Source of the DNA: Adiantum capillus-veneris
Taxonomy: Eukaryota; Streptophyta; Polypodiopsida; Polypodiales; Pteridaceae
Direction: 5' to 3'
Assembly (NCBI GenBank): GCA_014529385.2
Contig: CM043962.1
Span: forward strand, 123,801,970-123,865,969
DNA: 64,000 nucleotides
In this document: positions 35,543-47,489 of the stretch, in pieces
Numbering within the stretch: position 1 is the stretch's first letter
How the letters are laid out: every line of letters begins with the position of its first letter
Notes under the pieces: model-generated
Told to the model about the DNA's origin: nothing
Database searches by the model: none
What the model saw: the letters and a program-made list of their open reading frames with translations, nothing else
Made by a program: the position numbers and the translations under genes

Positions 35543-36580
35543 TTAAAAGTACAAATACCCATAATTACCAAACCTAAAGGGAAATGCAAAAACACTTACA
35601 AAGTTGGCTTCAAATGATGCCCATCCACCGCTCCCCAAGTGGTGTAAGCTCATTGTCCCTACTTGTGCTCTGGCTGCCTCCTTTTGTTGCTTCCACTTGT
35701 AAGGATTCTCACGTGCTGCTTGCTTTGCATTCTTCCAATCTTGTTTGGCTAGACAACTTGGCCTCTTCCACCCATGCTTTATTGATTTTTGCACTTTAGA
35801 ATGCTTATGCTTGCAGTACTCACGCATTTGCATCTTCATCAGGTATTCATTGAAGTGCTCATCCCGATTTGACACGGGAAACTCGTCATGGAGCATGCTA
35901 AATAATTTCTCTTTTAATTCATTTGGCAATTTACTCCAGGTGTTTAGTATGAAGTGTCAAAACACCTCAGATCAAAGGCCGCGCATGCACGAGATCCCCT
36001 TCTTGCCATTTTCATCTAAGATGATGTTGTCGCTGATGTCGACCGAGTACAACAAGCCTTCTCGCTTGTGACACATGAACCTTGGTGTCTTTGCAAGGGT
36101 CTCGAGTGGCATCTTGAGTGGAATCTCGATGGGAGTACAGACCACAGGTGTCTCCACTAGAGTCTCGACCCTGAAGCAAGGAGTGTTGAGTGGGGTGACT
36201 CCAAGAGGAGAGAAACGGTGGATAGTTGCACAAAAACTGGAGTAGAGGGCGATGTCGTGGCTGGTGTGGAGGCGAAAAAACAAGGGGAAGGTAAGGAGCC
36301 TCAATGACTATGCGGCGGTGTAGAAGCATCAGCGCCGGCTCCTCCACACCAACTATCACCACCATTAGAGCATCGGTGCCTAGAAGAGTGTGTAGATCGT
36401 ATAGTCGACATCTAACTCTCGGAGCCCGTTGATCGCTCCAAACCAAAGGGAGACTCTGAAGGAGTGGAACGATGTGATGCTGCTCCAGAGCAATGGTGGT
36501 CCTTGTACAACTTTCTCTGCTTGAAGTCCAAGGAAGAAAGAAACTGATCATCATCCATACCTGCATTGAATACACGAACA
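35543..36580 (-). pseudogene. Ptta/En/Spm-type transposase fragment
   Basis: The N-terminal part (36580-35972) is low-complexity and Pro/Thr-rich with breaks. The C-terminal 128 codons (35929-35543) read LKEKLFSMLHDEFPVSN, EYLMKMQMREYCKHKHSKVQK, DWKNAKQAARENPYKWKQQK and HHLGSGGWASFEANF. This arrangement, ending with H-x-x-G-S/G-G, is that of the plant Ptta/En/Spm transposase C-terminal domain. No TIRs were found. It is a degraded relic. Confidence 0.6.
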
Positions 36581-36746
36581 TTAAATCTTAATGGTGAATG
36601 GATAAGAAAATTTGAATAAGTTATAATTTGATTCACGATATAAATTTGACAAGTTTAGCATAGACACAAGAATGGACAAAACTCCACGTCAATACAATAT
36701 ATATTATTAAAAGGAGAAAAATTGCTCAGATAAAATGTCTATGGCT

Positions 36747-36980
36747 TTAAGAGGTCTCTCTCTCATCCTCACATAGCTCAACATAACTCCTTATGTCTAT
36801 ATAGAGCTCTCCATTTAGGCAGATGTCCTCCGTTTCATTTCGTAGGTCCTCCACATCCATCCCATAGACAATAGCAGCGCCATGCTCGTTTGGAACCACC
36901 TTAGTGGCTTCCAAATCAACATCCTCTCTGATCTCCTCCACTGATGCCGTTGTGATTGGCACATTGTAGGCCTCATACAT
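36747..36980 (-). pseudogene. Short transposon-derived coding relic
   Basis: 77 codons, minus strand, upstream of the Ptta-like relic: MYEAYNVPITTASVEEIRED, then DLEATKVVPNEHGAAIVYG. The acidic, open frame looks protein-coding and is probably the end of another ORF of a CACTA-type element, judged by position only. Confidence 0.35.
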
Positions 36981-37439
36981 TCATGCACTACGAGGGGCTA
37001 CCTCTATGACATACCACCTTTGTAGGATGGAATACCACCTGCAAGAGCCACATAACTTACATGAGTGATTCTAGACCTAAGTCGCATTGTACGTTATATG
37101 GTGTACGTATAATACGCTTTAACTGAATGTATTATATGACACCTTTCTTTATTTGGCCGTATTATACAGTGCCACATTGGCAAAACCACCGTATCGTGTA
37201 ATTTCTTAGAATTTTGATTGAAATAATATTTTGATCAAAATACTATTACGATCGAAATATAGCTCTTAATATACCGTGAAAACGGAGCCAGTTTAAATTT
37301 AGTCATATAAGTTTTTAGTAAAAATTTAGAGCTTTGGATAAAAAGTGTTTTTTAGGCTTTGGAGTTTTGAGTCTTTATCTGCTCTACGTGAAGTATATCT
37401 TACAATGGGAGGTAAATTAAGTAAGGTAGTTACTGATTA

Positions 37440-37925
37440 CTTGCCTTGTGTAGAGGAAACTCACACTTGAAGGTCATTTAAAATAGTTAAAGTTAGTAGT
37501 CATCTGCTTTGTGTTGAATTATGTTCACACTTAGAAGTACCTTTATTTAGATAGTTAAAGTTAATAGTTACTTGTTGTGTGTTGAACTATGCTCACACTT
37601 GGAAGTAACTTAGGATAGATTTATCTAATGATTTTCTGTCATGTGTAGAGTAATACTCACACTACATACAATTTAGGAAGATTTACTAATAATCTCTCTC
37701 TTCGTGTAGAGGTATTCTCACTTCTAGAGGAGATTTAGAGAAGTAGTGAATTTTGGTTGCTTGCCTTGTGTAGAGTTACACTCACACTTGGAGGTAATTT
37801 GGATAGGTTTTTTAACGATATCTTGCTTTGTGTAGAGTTTACTCACACTTGGAAGTTACTGAGATAGATTAAGCGATTTATTTCTCATGATTTAGGTGTA
37901 AAGTGAAAGCCTTACACTTGAAAAA
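37440..37925. repeat. Tandem array of about eight 64-bp units
   Basis: The word '(t/c)gtgtagag..a.(a)ctcacacttggaagt' repeats with centres near 37462, 37525, 37593, 37657, 37720, 37783, 37843 and 37914, a spacing of 60-71 bases. Units are diverged. The array ends about 130 bases before the hAT transposase start. The preceding 36981-37440 shows nothing. Confidence 0.8.
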
Positions 37926-38050
37926 AAATGGTATTATAATTTAAAGAGGTTGAAAATGTTGACAAATAAAGTAATGTAAATGGTATTAGAGTTTGATTTT
38001 AGATGTGTATTTAGTAATTAATTCTATTTGAGTTTGCATATCTTAAGAAG

Positions 38051-41000
38051 ATGATGAAAGAATACGAGTGGAACTACATAGATGAATTGGTCAGTGGAAA
38101 GACTAGATCAAAGTTGAGGTGTAAGACCTGTGGCCATAATTTTAGTGAAAAGGCTCACAGGATAAAAGGACATGTGTTCAAAATTCCTGGAAATGTTTTA
38201 GCTTGCAATTACCCCCTAGGAGGTATTGAAGAAAAATTTCACGAGTGGGCGCTCAGGGCAAAGAGAGCACATCTTGAGGGCAAAAAAAAGGGAGGTCCCA
38301 AAATGATGTTTCCATCTATGGCTAGGGACATCGAGATGACACTTGAGAATGATCAACCTTTGTTGGGGATTGTAGCTCTAATCCTACCACAAGCTTTGCT
38401 AGCATAAGCCGAAGTGAAGCATGGACTGGAGGAGAACCTGCACCAACAAGTGATCCTAATTTGGATTAGGCATTTGGGAAACAATGGCTACTTGAACTCC
38501 ATCTTAAGTGGATGCAAGCATTTGCTGCATGTTGAATTCCTTTTAATGTCATTCAAAATCCTATCTTCAAAGATGCTTTAATGAGCACAACGAAGAAGGG
38601 TTTTGTGGTACCTTATTATAATAAGATGCATACAAAATATTTAATAAAGTGAAAACTACATCAAAGAATATTTTAAAGTGCACAACTCTTGATTATGTGC
38701 CACAGTATGGATGCACAATTTCTCTAGATGATTGGAAAAATTGTCAGAAGAAACCATTGATTAATGTAATGCTAATTTGTCCAAGCGGTTCCATCTTTCT
38801 TGAATTGATCAACACATCCCTGAATGAGAAAACTATTGAAATATATTGCGGGTGTATATGAGCGTTCGATCAAAAGAGTAGGGGGGAATAAAAATGTGAC
38901 TACCATTGTCACAGATAATGAATCTAACTACAAAGTAGCTGGAAAAGCAATTGAAGCAAAATATCCAGAGATTACATGGGCTCCATGTGCTGCTCACACT
39001 TTGAATTTGCTCTTAAAGGACTTTGGGAAAGTTCCTTCTATTAAGAAAACTCTTCTAGATGCAAACCACGGTGAAGTTTACTAAAGAGAGAATTCATTTT
39101 CTTACACTTTGTTTAGAACAAAGTCTTCAACCAAAAAAAAATCATATTTTTTGTGTGACCCGTTTTGCGACAGCATATTACGTTCTCTCTACACACACTG
39201 CAACTGGTTAAAGCAGTCCTTGTTGAAATAGTAGCTGATAGAAGATGGGACATTTGGCTTGATAAAGATCCGAAGTTTGAACCTGCTGCTTCCAGATGCT
39301 ATCATCTTGTAAACTCTCCTATTTTTTTGGAGAAATGTAGACAAAATTGTTACTGTGACAGAACCCTTCACTCATCTGATACGATTAGTAGACAAAGAAG
39401 CCTCTATCTTTGGACGGGTTACTAGTACATGCATGAATCCACTCGCAATTTAACACTAGGTTGGTAATGGGACACTTTTATGTCCTGGGACACTTTTATG
39501 TCCTGTTAAGTGACCATTTTCTTTGATTTATGTCAAGAGTTTCAAAATGGATTTTGAGGTTCTATCTGTCTAGAAAGTTGTCTCATGAGCTGAAAAAACT
39601 CGACATTTTTTTGGAATATCAATTCCATCTTTAACCTTGTCCTTGCACAACATTTCATAACCTAAACTGTGTGAAAAAACGGGTCCTGTTTTTGGCTTTT
39701 TTCAACTTTTTACAACTATACCACTCTAGAATTCATGTTTGTGAGGTCTATAATGCTAGAGAGCTATCTTTAGTAGTCCTCAACATGTCCTGATACTTCT
39801 AGGGAGAAATAAATGTTAAAGTTGTAAGTTATGACCAAATTACAAAAATTGTCAAATCCTGTTTTTTAGCCAATTTTAGCTCTTCTATGATTTTTTTGGT
39901 GGCTTTCATGATATCCAAATGCAGTTTTGATTTTCTATGTCGCATATTGTAACATAAAGCTAATATTCCTTGAGTTTTGGGGCACCTAATACCCTATTTT
40001 GCATAGTAGACAACGATGGTTGATTTTTTCAATTATAGAAGAAAACGAAACATTCTAGTATATGAAGTATAGCTTTTTCAATATTGTTAGTTTCTTGTGA
40101 CAACTACATGCATTTTGTAGATAGTAACCGTATCTAGTCATAAGGATCAAATTTGGCTAGATATTGAATAGTTTCTATGGGATTCTACAACTCATAATGT
40201 TGAACCCTGTTTTTTCATGTTTGCTGTATTTAGCACTTCATCTTTGTCCCCAAGATTCCCCTTGGTAAGAGATGTATTATTCTTTTGACATGCTCCATGG
40301 CTCCTTATGGACCTAAAGGACAATAGGGAACTAAGAAAACATGCATATATTATTTTTATTGAGCGTGGCTATAGAAACTTTGATCACAGGTTTGCAGAAT
40401 GGTAAAAATTCAACTTTTTTGTATCTATTTCTTTTGGCAAAACAAAAAATAGTGAGTGAGAATCAATCATATGTTTTGATCACCAACCCATTGAAGTTAA
40501 CTAGGGAATTTATCTCAAGTCCTTCAAAAATCCATAATCTTATTTTTATGCAACAAAACGTAAGAAATGACTGTTTTGATGAAAATGTAATGGTCCATCA
40601 ACTTTGGAGGCTTGGTGTGACTCAAAGATGAGAAATTTTACAATTTTCTTATTTTTTCCATGTGTACCAGGCCTTGAACTATAACCTCATGAAAGGATTT
40701 TACAAAATGAGTGGATCTACTATGGTTTTGGAGGTTTTTTTCAAAACCCTGAAAGGAAACTTTTATGTCCTGTTAGGTTACCAACCTAGTGTTAAAAGAG
40801 TGTACATCTTATGCAAGAAAAGATAAGGCTATGATGATGTCATTCGTCAAAAGATGATGGGAACAACTGCATACTCCTTTACATGGAGCAGTTTTTTTCT
40901 TGGATCCCAAGTTCAAGATGCACGAGCAATATTCAAACAATGAAGCCATCAGTGATTTCAAGAAAGTGTGTGCTCAAGTATTAGGCAATGTGGATGGACA

Positions 41001-41490
41001 GGTGGCATACACACAGAAGACGGCATATACTAGCAGAGAAGGAATGTTTGGGGATCCTTGGCATATAGATGCTATCAAGACGATGAACACACCAGTTTGG
41101 TGGAAAGAGTACGGTGGAGAAAAAGTGGAACTTCAACATGTGTTTGTGAGAGTATTGTCTATTGCCACCTCAAGTGGTAGCTGTGAAAGAAATTGTTCTT
41201 CATTTTCTTTCATGCATACTAAAAAACAAAATCAATTAAGTCCTAAACCAGCTCTACAAATTTGGTGTATGTATTTTGTAACATGTGACTTATGCATAAG
41301 CCAACAAAGTTAGCCACATGTGCCACAGAAGAAAGATTTGGGTGCTTTCAAACACACAAAGCAATTGCAAATGAGCTCAACTCTCATCATGAAATGGAAT
41401 GGAGCCCGGAAGATATTGATCCAGAATGTTCAGATGTCGAAGAAATTGATGACTTGATGCTTGTGATTGAGGGGACGGATGAGCTATAAA
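38051..41490 (+). pseudogene. hAT-family transposase, decayed and interrupted
   Basis: Starts with a BED zinc finger (38051-38407): YEWNYIDELVSG, RCKTCGHNFSEKAHRIKGH and a later Cys. Then come DUF659-like blocks in shifted frames (YGCTISLDDWKNCQKKPLIN; IVTDNESNYKVAGKAIEAKY; WAPCAAHTLNLLLKDFGK) and, after the insertion at 39454-40791, VFFLDPKFKM-like sequence and the hAT C-terminal block SSGSCERNCSSFSF, typical of hATC dimerisation domains. It would cut and paste a hAT element. Stops and shifts throughout; no hAT ends identified. Confidence 0.85.
39454..40791. mobile_element. 1.34-kb TTAA-flanked element inside the hAT gene
   Basis: Ends CACTAGGTTGGTAA (39454) and its inverted copy TTACCAACCTAGTG (to 40791), flanked on both sides by TTAA (39450-39453 and 40792-40795). 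Left subterminal DNA has 'gggacacttttatgtcct' twice in tandem (39469, 39487), and 'cttttatgtcctgtta' recurs near the right end. The inner 1.3 kb holds one 96-codon frame of unknown meaning, so it is probably non-autonomous. TTAA duplication is the habit of piggyBac-type transposases, whereas the CACTA end recalls CACTA elements, which duplicate 3 bp; class unresolved. Confidence 0.75.
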
Positions 41491-42825
41491 GTTTGTACTA
41501 TATTCTCATTTCATTTTTAAATGCTAGATGAGCTATAAAGTTTGTACAATATTCTATCTCTCTCTCTCTCTCATTGTCTCTCTTTCTCTCCATCTGCTCT
41601 CTATTATTGTCAAAAAGAGGGAGGAAGAGAGAACATAACTTACACAATTTCAACAACATCCATTTGTTCCAACAAATGGAGATTTACATTCCAAAAAGAG
41701 GTTTTAGTTACAAATATTGAGATTTAAGATACAAAAAGAGCTTGGTATTGTTTGGAAGATTTAATTTGAATCATGGACTTGTTCTCGAGAGATCAGATAC
41801 ACAAAATTTTGAATTGCCAACTGAATCACTTGGATCCGCATTGCCTATCTCTTCTTCGTTTTAAAAGGACCATACCTTGCATCCTTGTACCATGTCAACT
41901 TTCTTTCTAGCTCTGCTATACAAGCATGCATCATGGCTGGAGTCTCTCCTTCACTTGCCAAATCAAAGCCTTGCATTGCAAGCTACTCAATGACTGTGGT
42001 TTCTTTGGGAAAATATGTGTAACCTCTCTTGGGAGGAAGATCTTCCTGATTTGGCTTCCCGTGCATGAATCTTCTCGGTTGGGCGTCCTTTTCCAACACC
42101 TCCTACAGTGAGATGATAATTCCAATCTACTTTGAACCGCAATACATAATAACAATAGCATTGTTTCACAAAGTAATTTGCCACTTGGTTATTATTTGGT
42201 GGCGATCTCTACACTTGAATAAATCTTGAAAGGATATTTCTTGCGAGGACAGTGTGTTGCAAATCTGAAATCTTCAAGGGAGCGAAAGCCTTAGCATTTC
42301 CACTGAATCGAAATAATGTATTGCGCACAAAGCGATTCGTGCATAGCTATCTGCATTGCCTGTAATTCAGTGGCTCCCCTTGAAGTCACGATTCGTCTTC
42401 TTGGGATGCATCCAAAGCGTTGAGGTCTCCTTGAGCCACTTGAATCTCTTCCTCTTTGTAGATTTGTTGAGCCAATGCATGATTGATCAAAGGATCATTA
42501 GGCTGTGGCGCATTCTGGTTGGGGGCAATATCTTCCATACTTGAAATGCAAAATAATAAACTTTAATGAGACAGGTCTTAACACGTAGAAAAGATAGATG
42601 ATTTAGAGGATTTCAGTGATCCAACTTGAAATACTTTAAAAACTTAACTTGAAGAACTTTAAAGATGTAACTGAAAATACGATTAAAGATGTAGTTTGAA
42701 ATATCACCACACATTGCACACCATTAATGACAAAAATTTTGTTTCTAGTATAATCACCAACAGGCCTCAAGCCAGATTCATTAACATATCATAGACAACA
42801 CTATGGGCTCCATTCAAACAAAGGC
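41491..42825. other. No gene seen
   Basis: Just after the hAT stop, 'gatgagctataaagtttgtac' is duplicated (41478 and 41527, 49 bases apart). A short TC run follows near 41556. The rest has only short frames without domains. Confidence 0.5.
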
Positions 42826-43917
42826 TTAAATCCATATTTTAGGTCCATCTAAGGGTTTGGAGAATTTTCCCTTGGCAAGATGATTGTTTACATTTTGCAA
42901 AAAATGGCACTTGAGAACCTCAGAGGGCTCTGGAATACACGCAACCAAGCATCTAAGAGTAAATAAGAAACTATATATATCAAATGCTTTGATGAAAGGA
43001 TAAGGATAAGGATTGATATTTTCAGGAACACTCCACGGATAATCTTGCTGAAATTGAGCTATAGTTTGAGGGGTGAGATTTGGCAGCTTGGGAAATGTTT
43101 CCAAAGTGTTTGATGGTGTACTTTGTCCCCAGTCCGCAATGCCAGCGTACGCTCCTTGCTCGCCAAAATGTAGTACAATATTTCTAGTGTGTAGATCATT
43201 GTGAATAAAGTCGTGACTATGCACGAATTTCATCGTCTGTAAAAGAGCGTTGTAGATCGGTAAAATGTTTTCTCTGAACTATTGTACAGTTCCAGATGTG
43301 TGTTGAAACTCTCTGATTGCAGGCTTGCTTCCATCATGATCACATGTCTAAATCCATTGCTCAAGGTGACCTCCATTCCAAAGCTTGAAGATCAACATAG
43401 GCCTTTTGCTATAACGAACAAGAGAATGGGGCAAGATCATGCCACAATGTTGAACAATTGTAGCAGCTGCCTCCTCTAGCACAATTTGTAATGTCGGATT
43501 GCTTCCTACTTGGTCTTTGTAGATCTTTGCCGCATGGACAGTATCTTTGAAGAAAGGATGGCCACTGAAACTTGTTTCACATTTTCAAAACGTCCCTCAC
43601 CTAATTCGGTGCTTGCAAGTGAAAGATAGAATTATCCCCAAGTAAGTGTAGGATAGGAGGACATGTCGTATCATCCATGTGTACAGCTAAGGGCTCATCA
43701 CCTGAAGAAGGATGTACATCCTCTTTTGGATAAACCATACTCTCAAATCTTCTACTGATGTGGCCTAATGATTGCTTTATTGTGTTATGCATCACTCCAT
43801 TAGTGCATAGAGCTGGGTCAAATGAAACAGGAAATGCACTGCACTGCTTCAGCGAGCACTGTTCCACAAGTTCAATCACAAAATTATCAAACTTTGCCTG
43901 CAGTGGATCAAATGCCT
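42826..43917 (-). pseudogene. Protein kinase gene relic
   Basis: Minus strand, several frames. From an exon-like start at 43917 (AFDPLQAKFDNFVIELVEQ) the reading passes to a glycine loop LGEGRFENVKQ, an invariant-Lys block VHAAKIYKDQ, a possible alpha-C LQIVLEEAAATIV, then the catalytic loop HNDLHTRNIVLH, the metal block IADWGQS in place of DFG, and VPENI (APE-like) and AFDIYSF. So subdomains I to IX are all traceable. The last 135 codons are one frame (43233-42826). The family is not clear; the acidic/His region before it has no domain. Frameshifts and stops make it a pseudogene, or introns hide part of it. Confidence 0.7.
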
Positions 43918-44099
43918 GTCACAAATTATTGTCTAAAGCTCCATAGAGAGACAAAACTAGAGCATCACAAATGATTTTATGATGCTAACGCGTTAACTTT
44001 GTCTCTACCATGACTGAAGCTGAAAATACATGAAGCAAATATAAGTAAGATAAATCTAGAATAGATATAAATTTGACATATATTATTGTAAGACAAAAA

Positions 44100-45000
44100 A
44101 CGTATAAAAACGATCTCCTTGCAGTGCAACGTAGAAGTCAATAGATGTTAAGGACAAAGGATTAATACTCCCTAACCTCTCTCTACAGTTCCACATGGTG
44201 GTTAGCAACAACTAGAGACAAAAAAATTATTAAATCCAATCAATGTGTAGTGCGATGCGATGGTCAAAGCATTATGGATTGAAGGATGTAAAATATCTAT
44301 TTGCTCCTATAGTGAGACACGGTGGTCAGCAGCAACTAGAGATGAAGAATCCATTAAATCCAATCTCCCTGTAGTACGTCATGATGGTTACCAACAACCA
44401 AGAACGATGGATTTAAAAACCCTAAACCCCTCTCTGCAGTGTAACAGGGTGGTCAGCAACAAGCAGAGACGAGGAATCCATTAAATCCAATCTTCTTGCA
44501 GTGCAACATGATTGTCACCAACAGTCGACAACGAAGGATTTGACAACCCTAAACCCCTCCCTGCAGTGTGACATGATGGTCAACAACAAATAGAGACGAA
44601 GAATCTATTAAACCCAATCTTCTCTCGGTGCGACACGATGGTCAACAATAGTCAAGAACAAAGGATCTAGCAACCCTAAACTCCTCTCTGCATCGTGACA
44701 CAATGGTCAATAACAGACAAAGATAAAGAATTTATTCTTTTAAATCCGATCTTCCAACAGTGCAACGTAATGGTCAGCAACAACAACTAGGAAGAAAAGA
44801 TGTAAGATAGCTAACTCCTCCTTATAGTGTGACTCGATGGTCAGCAACAACCAAGGACATAAAATCTAATTGTACAACCTAAGCTACTCCTTAGAGTGTG
44901 ACATGGAGGTCAGCAGCAGTCAAGGACAAAGAATCTAAAGTCTAACCCTCCTTGCAGTGTGTCACGAGGATCAAAACAGTCAAGGGTGGGTATCTAAACT
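44100..45000. repeat. Tandem array of about 14 units of 64 bp
   Basis: Units contain 'tgcagtgtgacatgatggtcagcaacaa' followed by '(g)acgaagaatc' and 'aaaccctaaac(c)cct'. Centres near 44120, 44186, 44247, 44310, 44372, 44438, 44500, 44565, 44629, 44692, 44759, 44826, 44895 and 44958. Alternate units are more alike (128-bp higher order). The array lies directly upstream of the kinase relic. Confidence 0.85.
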
Positions 45001-45917
45001 TGCAGACTAACATTGAGGTGTGAGAAAAGCTCCACAAAAATAGCGTTATCAAAAACAAGATGCAAACCAGCACTGAGGTGCAAGCAACACTCCACAACAA
45101 CAACATTAGAAAATAATTTTTATTTTAAAAAAGATAAAAAACTAGAAGATAAATTACCTGCTCTAATGTGCTCGGCTTGACTTGGCTTTGCTCTGTTGGC
45201 TTTGCTCTGTTGTGTTGTGCTTTGCTCTCTCTCTATCACTGCTAGCATGACAATTCGTCTGAACTGTCATGGTGCCTTTTTTTATAAGGCAAATAGTATT
45301 TCGATCAAAAGAAGGTTTATTCAAAAATGCGGGTATAATACGGGTATACTACATATATAACCTAAATACTACATATATAACCTAAATATACGTACAATTT
45401 TTGATATACAAGCGTATAAATACTTAGTTCCAAACCACCATTTCTCTAAATTTGGATGTTAAATATTTTCATACTTACTTATTCACAATGCTCTGGTAGT
45501 ATGAAAGTGTCTCGAAGGTCGATCCACTTTTTAGTTGAGTCCACCTCAAGGAAGCCTGACTCTCCTCTGCAAACAGTAGCATTGCAACCCTCCATGTTTA
45601 TCTTGAACCATTGCACGTCAAACAAATCCAAACAAACAACAAGATGCACTTTAATGGGTAGCATGGTAGTAGGAAAGTGTTTTTTGAACATGCATACAAC
45701 CTCCACAACGTTTAGTTTGGTGGATGGTATGGAACCTACATGGATCTCCTTTTGGAGATCCATTGCACCAACTTTGCAAGTAGATTGTGGTACGGGCAAC
45801 AGGAGACAAACAAAAGAATAACAATATGTGCATGTGCATATATTCCTATGGATTAAACGTTCCTATTGTTAAGAAAATGTATCTGTTGTCAAGAGTAATA
45901 AGCTTACCCATGCTTGT
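45001..45917. other. No gene seen
   Basis: Contains 'ttgactt ggctttgctctgttg' duplicated (45175-45215), a TATA-like 'ttttttataagg' near 45277 and an AT-rich part with 'aatactacatatataacct' repeated near 45346 and 45366. A 106-codon minus frame at 45799-45479 has no recognisable domain. Confidence 0.4.
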
Positions 45918-47180
45918 ATGTTTATGAAGATAGACTTGTGGTCAAGGTATCATCAAGTACGTATTAGACTTTCTAATATACCCAAAACTACGTTTCGAAC
46001 AAGGTTTGGACACTATGAGTTTTTTATATGCTCTTTGGGCTGCACCAGCAACTTTCATGACACTTATGGAAAATGTCTTGAAACCATGTATGAGCAAGTT
46101 TATTATTGTTTTCCTCAATGACGTTCTAATGTATAGTGCCTCTAAAGATGAGCATTAACAACATCTAAAGCATGTGTTTTAATTGTTATGGCAAAATCAT
46201 TTATATACCAAAGTTTCCAAGTGTGATTTTTTTCAAGGATAAAGCTCACTATTCTAGGCGTGTGATTTCAGTTTCCAGTCTACATATGGATAAATCCAAG
46301 GTTGCCTTTGCAAGTTTAGTTCAACCGAGTCCACAATTAAAACTTCATAATTAGCTACTTTATTTGTGATAATTTTTACAGGATGTATGGTTGCCCGACA
46401 ATATTGTGAGTGATTGTGATCCCAAGTTTAACAACCATTTTTGAAGAGCTGTATTTAAACGATTGGATACACAACTCAACATCAGCATTATAGATCATCC
46501 TAAAATGGATGGTTAGACTGAACATGTGTAGATAGATGATATGTTATGCGAAAAAAGAAATCAAATTAGGAAGATGATCTCCCTATTGTCTTTTGGTCTT
46601 TCAATATTACTAAGAGTATGTGACGACTAGCTATTTTTAGTCTTTTCATGCTTATCTGTGGTTTTTAGCCTATGTCACCAATTATGGTGGGGTTGGCAAG
46701 TGAGAAACTTTAGCAAGTTGCGAATTTTTTCCAAGACCACATGGAAATATTGAGACTGGCTCATCAAATGGTTTGGCAAGCACAAGATCGGTACAAAAAG
46801 TCTGTTGATCAGAAACATTGACAACTTATCACAAAAGGGGAGGTAGTACTTTTGCATGTGCAAAATCATTTAGAAAGTTTGACAACTGGTCCAACACATA
46901 AATTATCTTCAAGATATTGTGGGACTTTTAAGATACTCAAGCAAGCTGGAATTATGGCCAACATACTCTCATTATCTGTGCACTCTTGCATTCATCTAGT
47001 ATTTTATGTAAACAATTTACATAAACGCTTGCATAGGGACAAAAATTTCATCAACCAATAGATTTTGGTTGATTTGATTGAACAACCAACCAAGGCACAT
47101 GAACCTAAGAGTGCTCTTCACTATCATTAACTATGTACACGTCATCATGTTCATCAATAAGCAATAGTCAAGTGGAAAGA
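45918..47180 (+). pseudogene. Ty3/gypsy pol fragment, internally deleted
   Basis: RT block: FMKIDLWSRYHQVRIRL, then PKTTFRTRFGHYEFF. After about 200 bases the reading jumps to integrase: NIVSDCDPKFNNHF, AVFKRLDTQLNISIIDHPKMDG, so RNase H and the integrase finger are missing. A C-terminal part with ARLASGQ-like basic sequence follows. Many stops. Old chromovirus-like or related gypsy relic. Confidence 0.8.
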
Positions 47181-47489
47181 CCCACCTAAAGAAGGTAGCA
47201 CTTGTGAAAACATTATTGTTCATAAGAAGAAATTTCTCAGTTTTGTTTTTTAGGATGAAAATAATTCTCCAAGTGGGGGAGTAATTTCAAGACAAGGTTG
47301 TGTGGAGATATAGGTTCTAGACTTCCTCTGGTCTCACACCGACAATTGATACGGTCATAGATGAATGAAGATGTGGACTTGGCTATATTATTTGACAATG
47401 CACTGGATTCCACCCACTTGCTGACATAGCATGTTTCCATGATTATATATTATGTCTTCATGTGAATATATATATAACCTCCCATAGTA

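Noticed and set aside
45456-45821. Overlapping 121- and 106-codon frames on both strands
   Set aside because: Neither has a domain or a plausible gene context.
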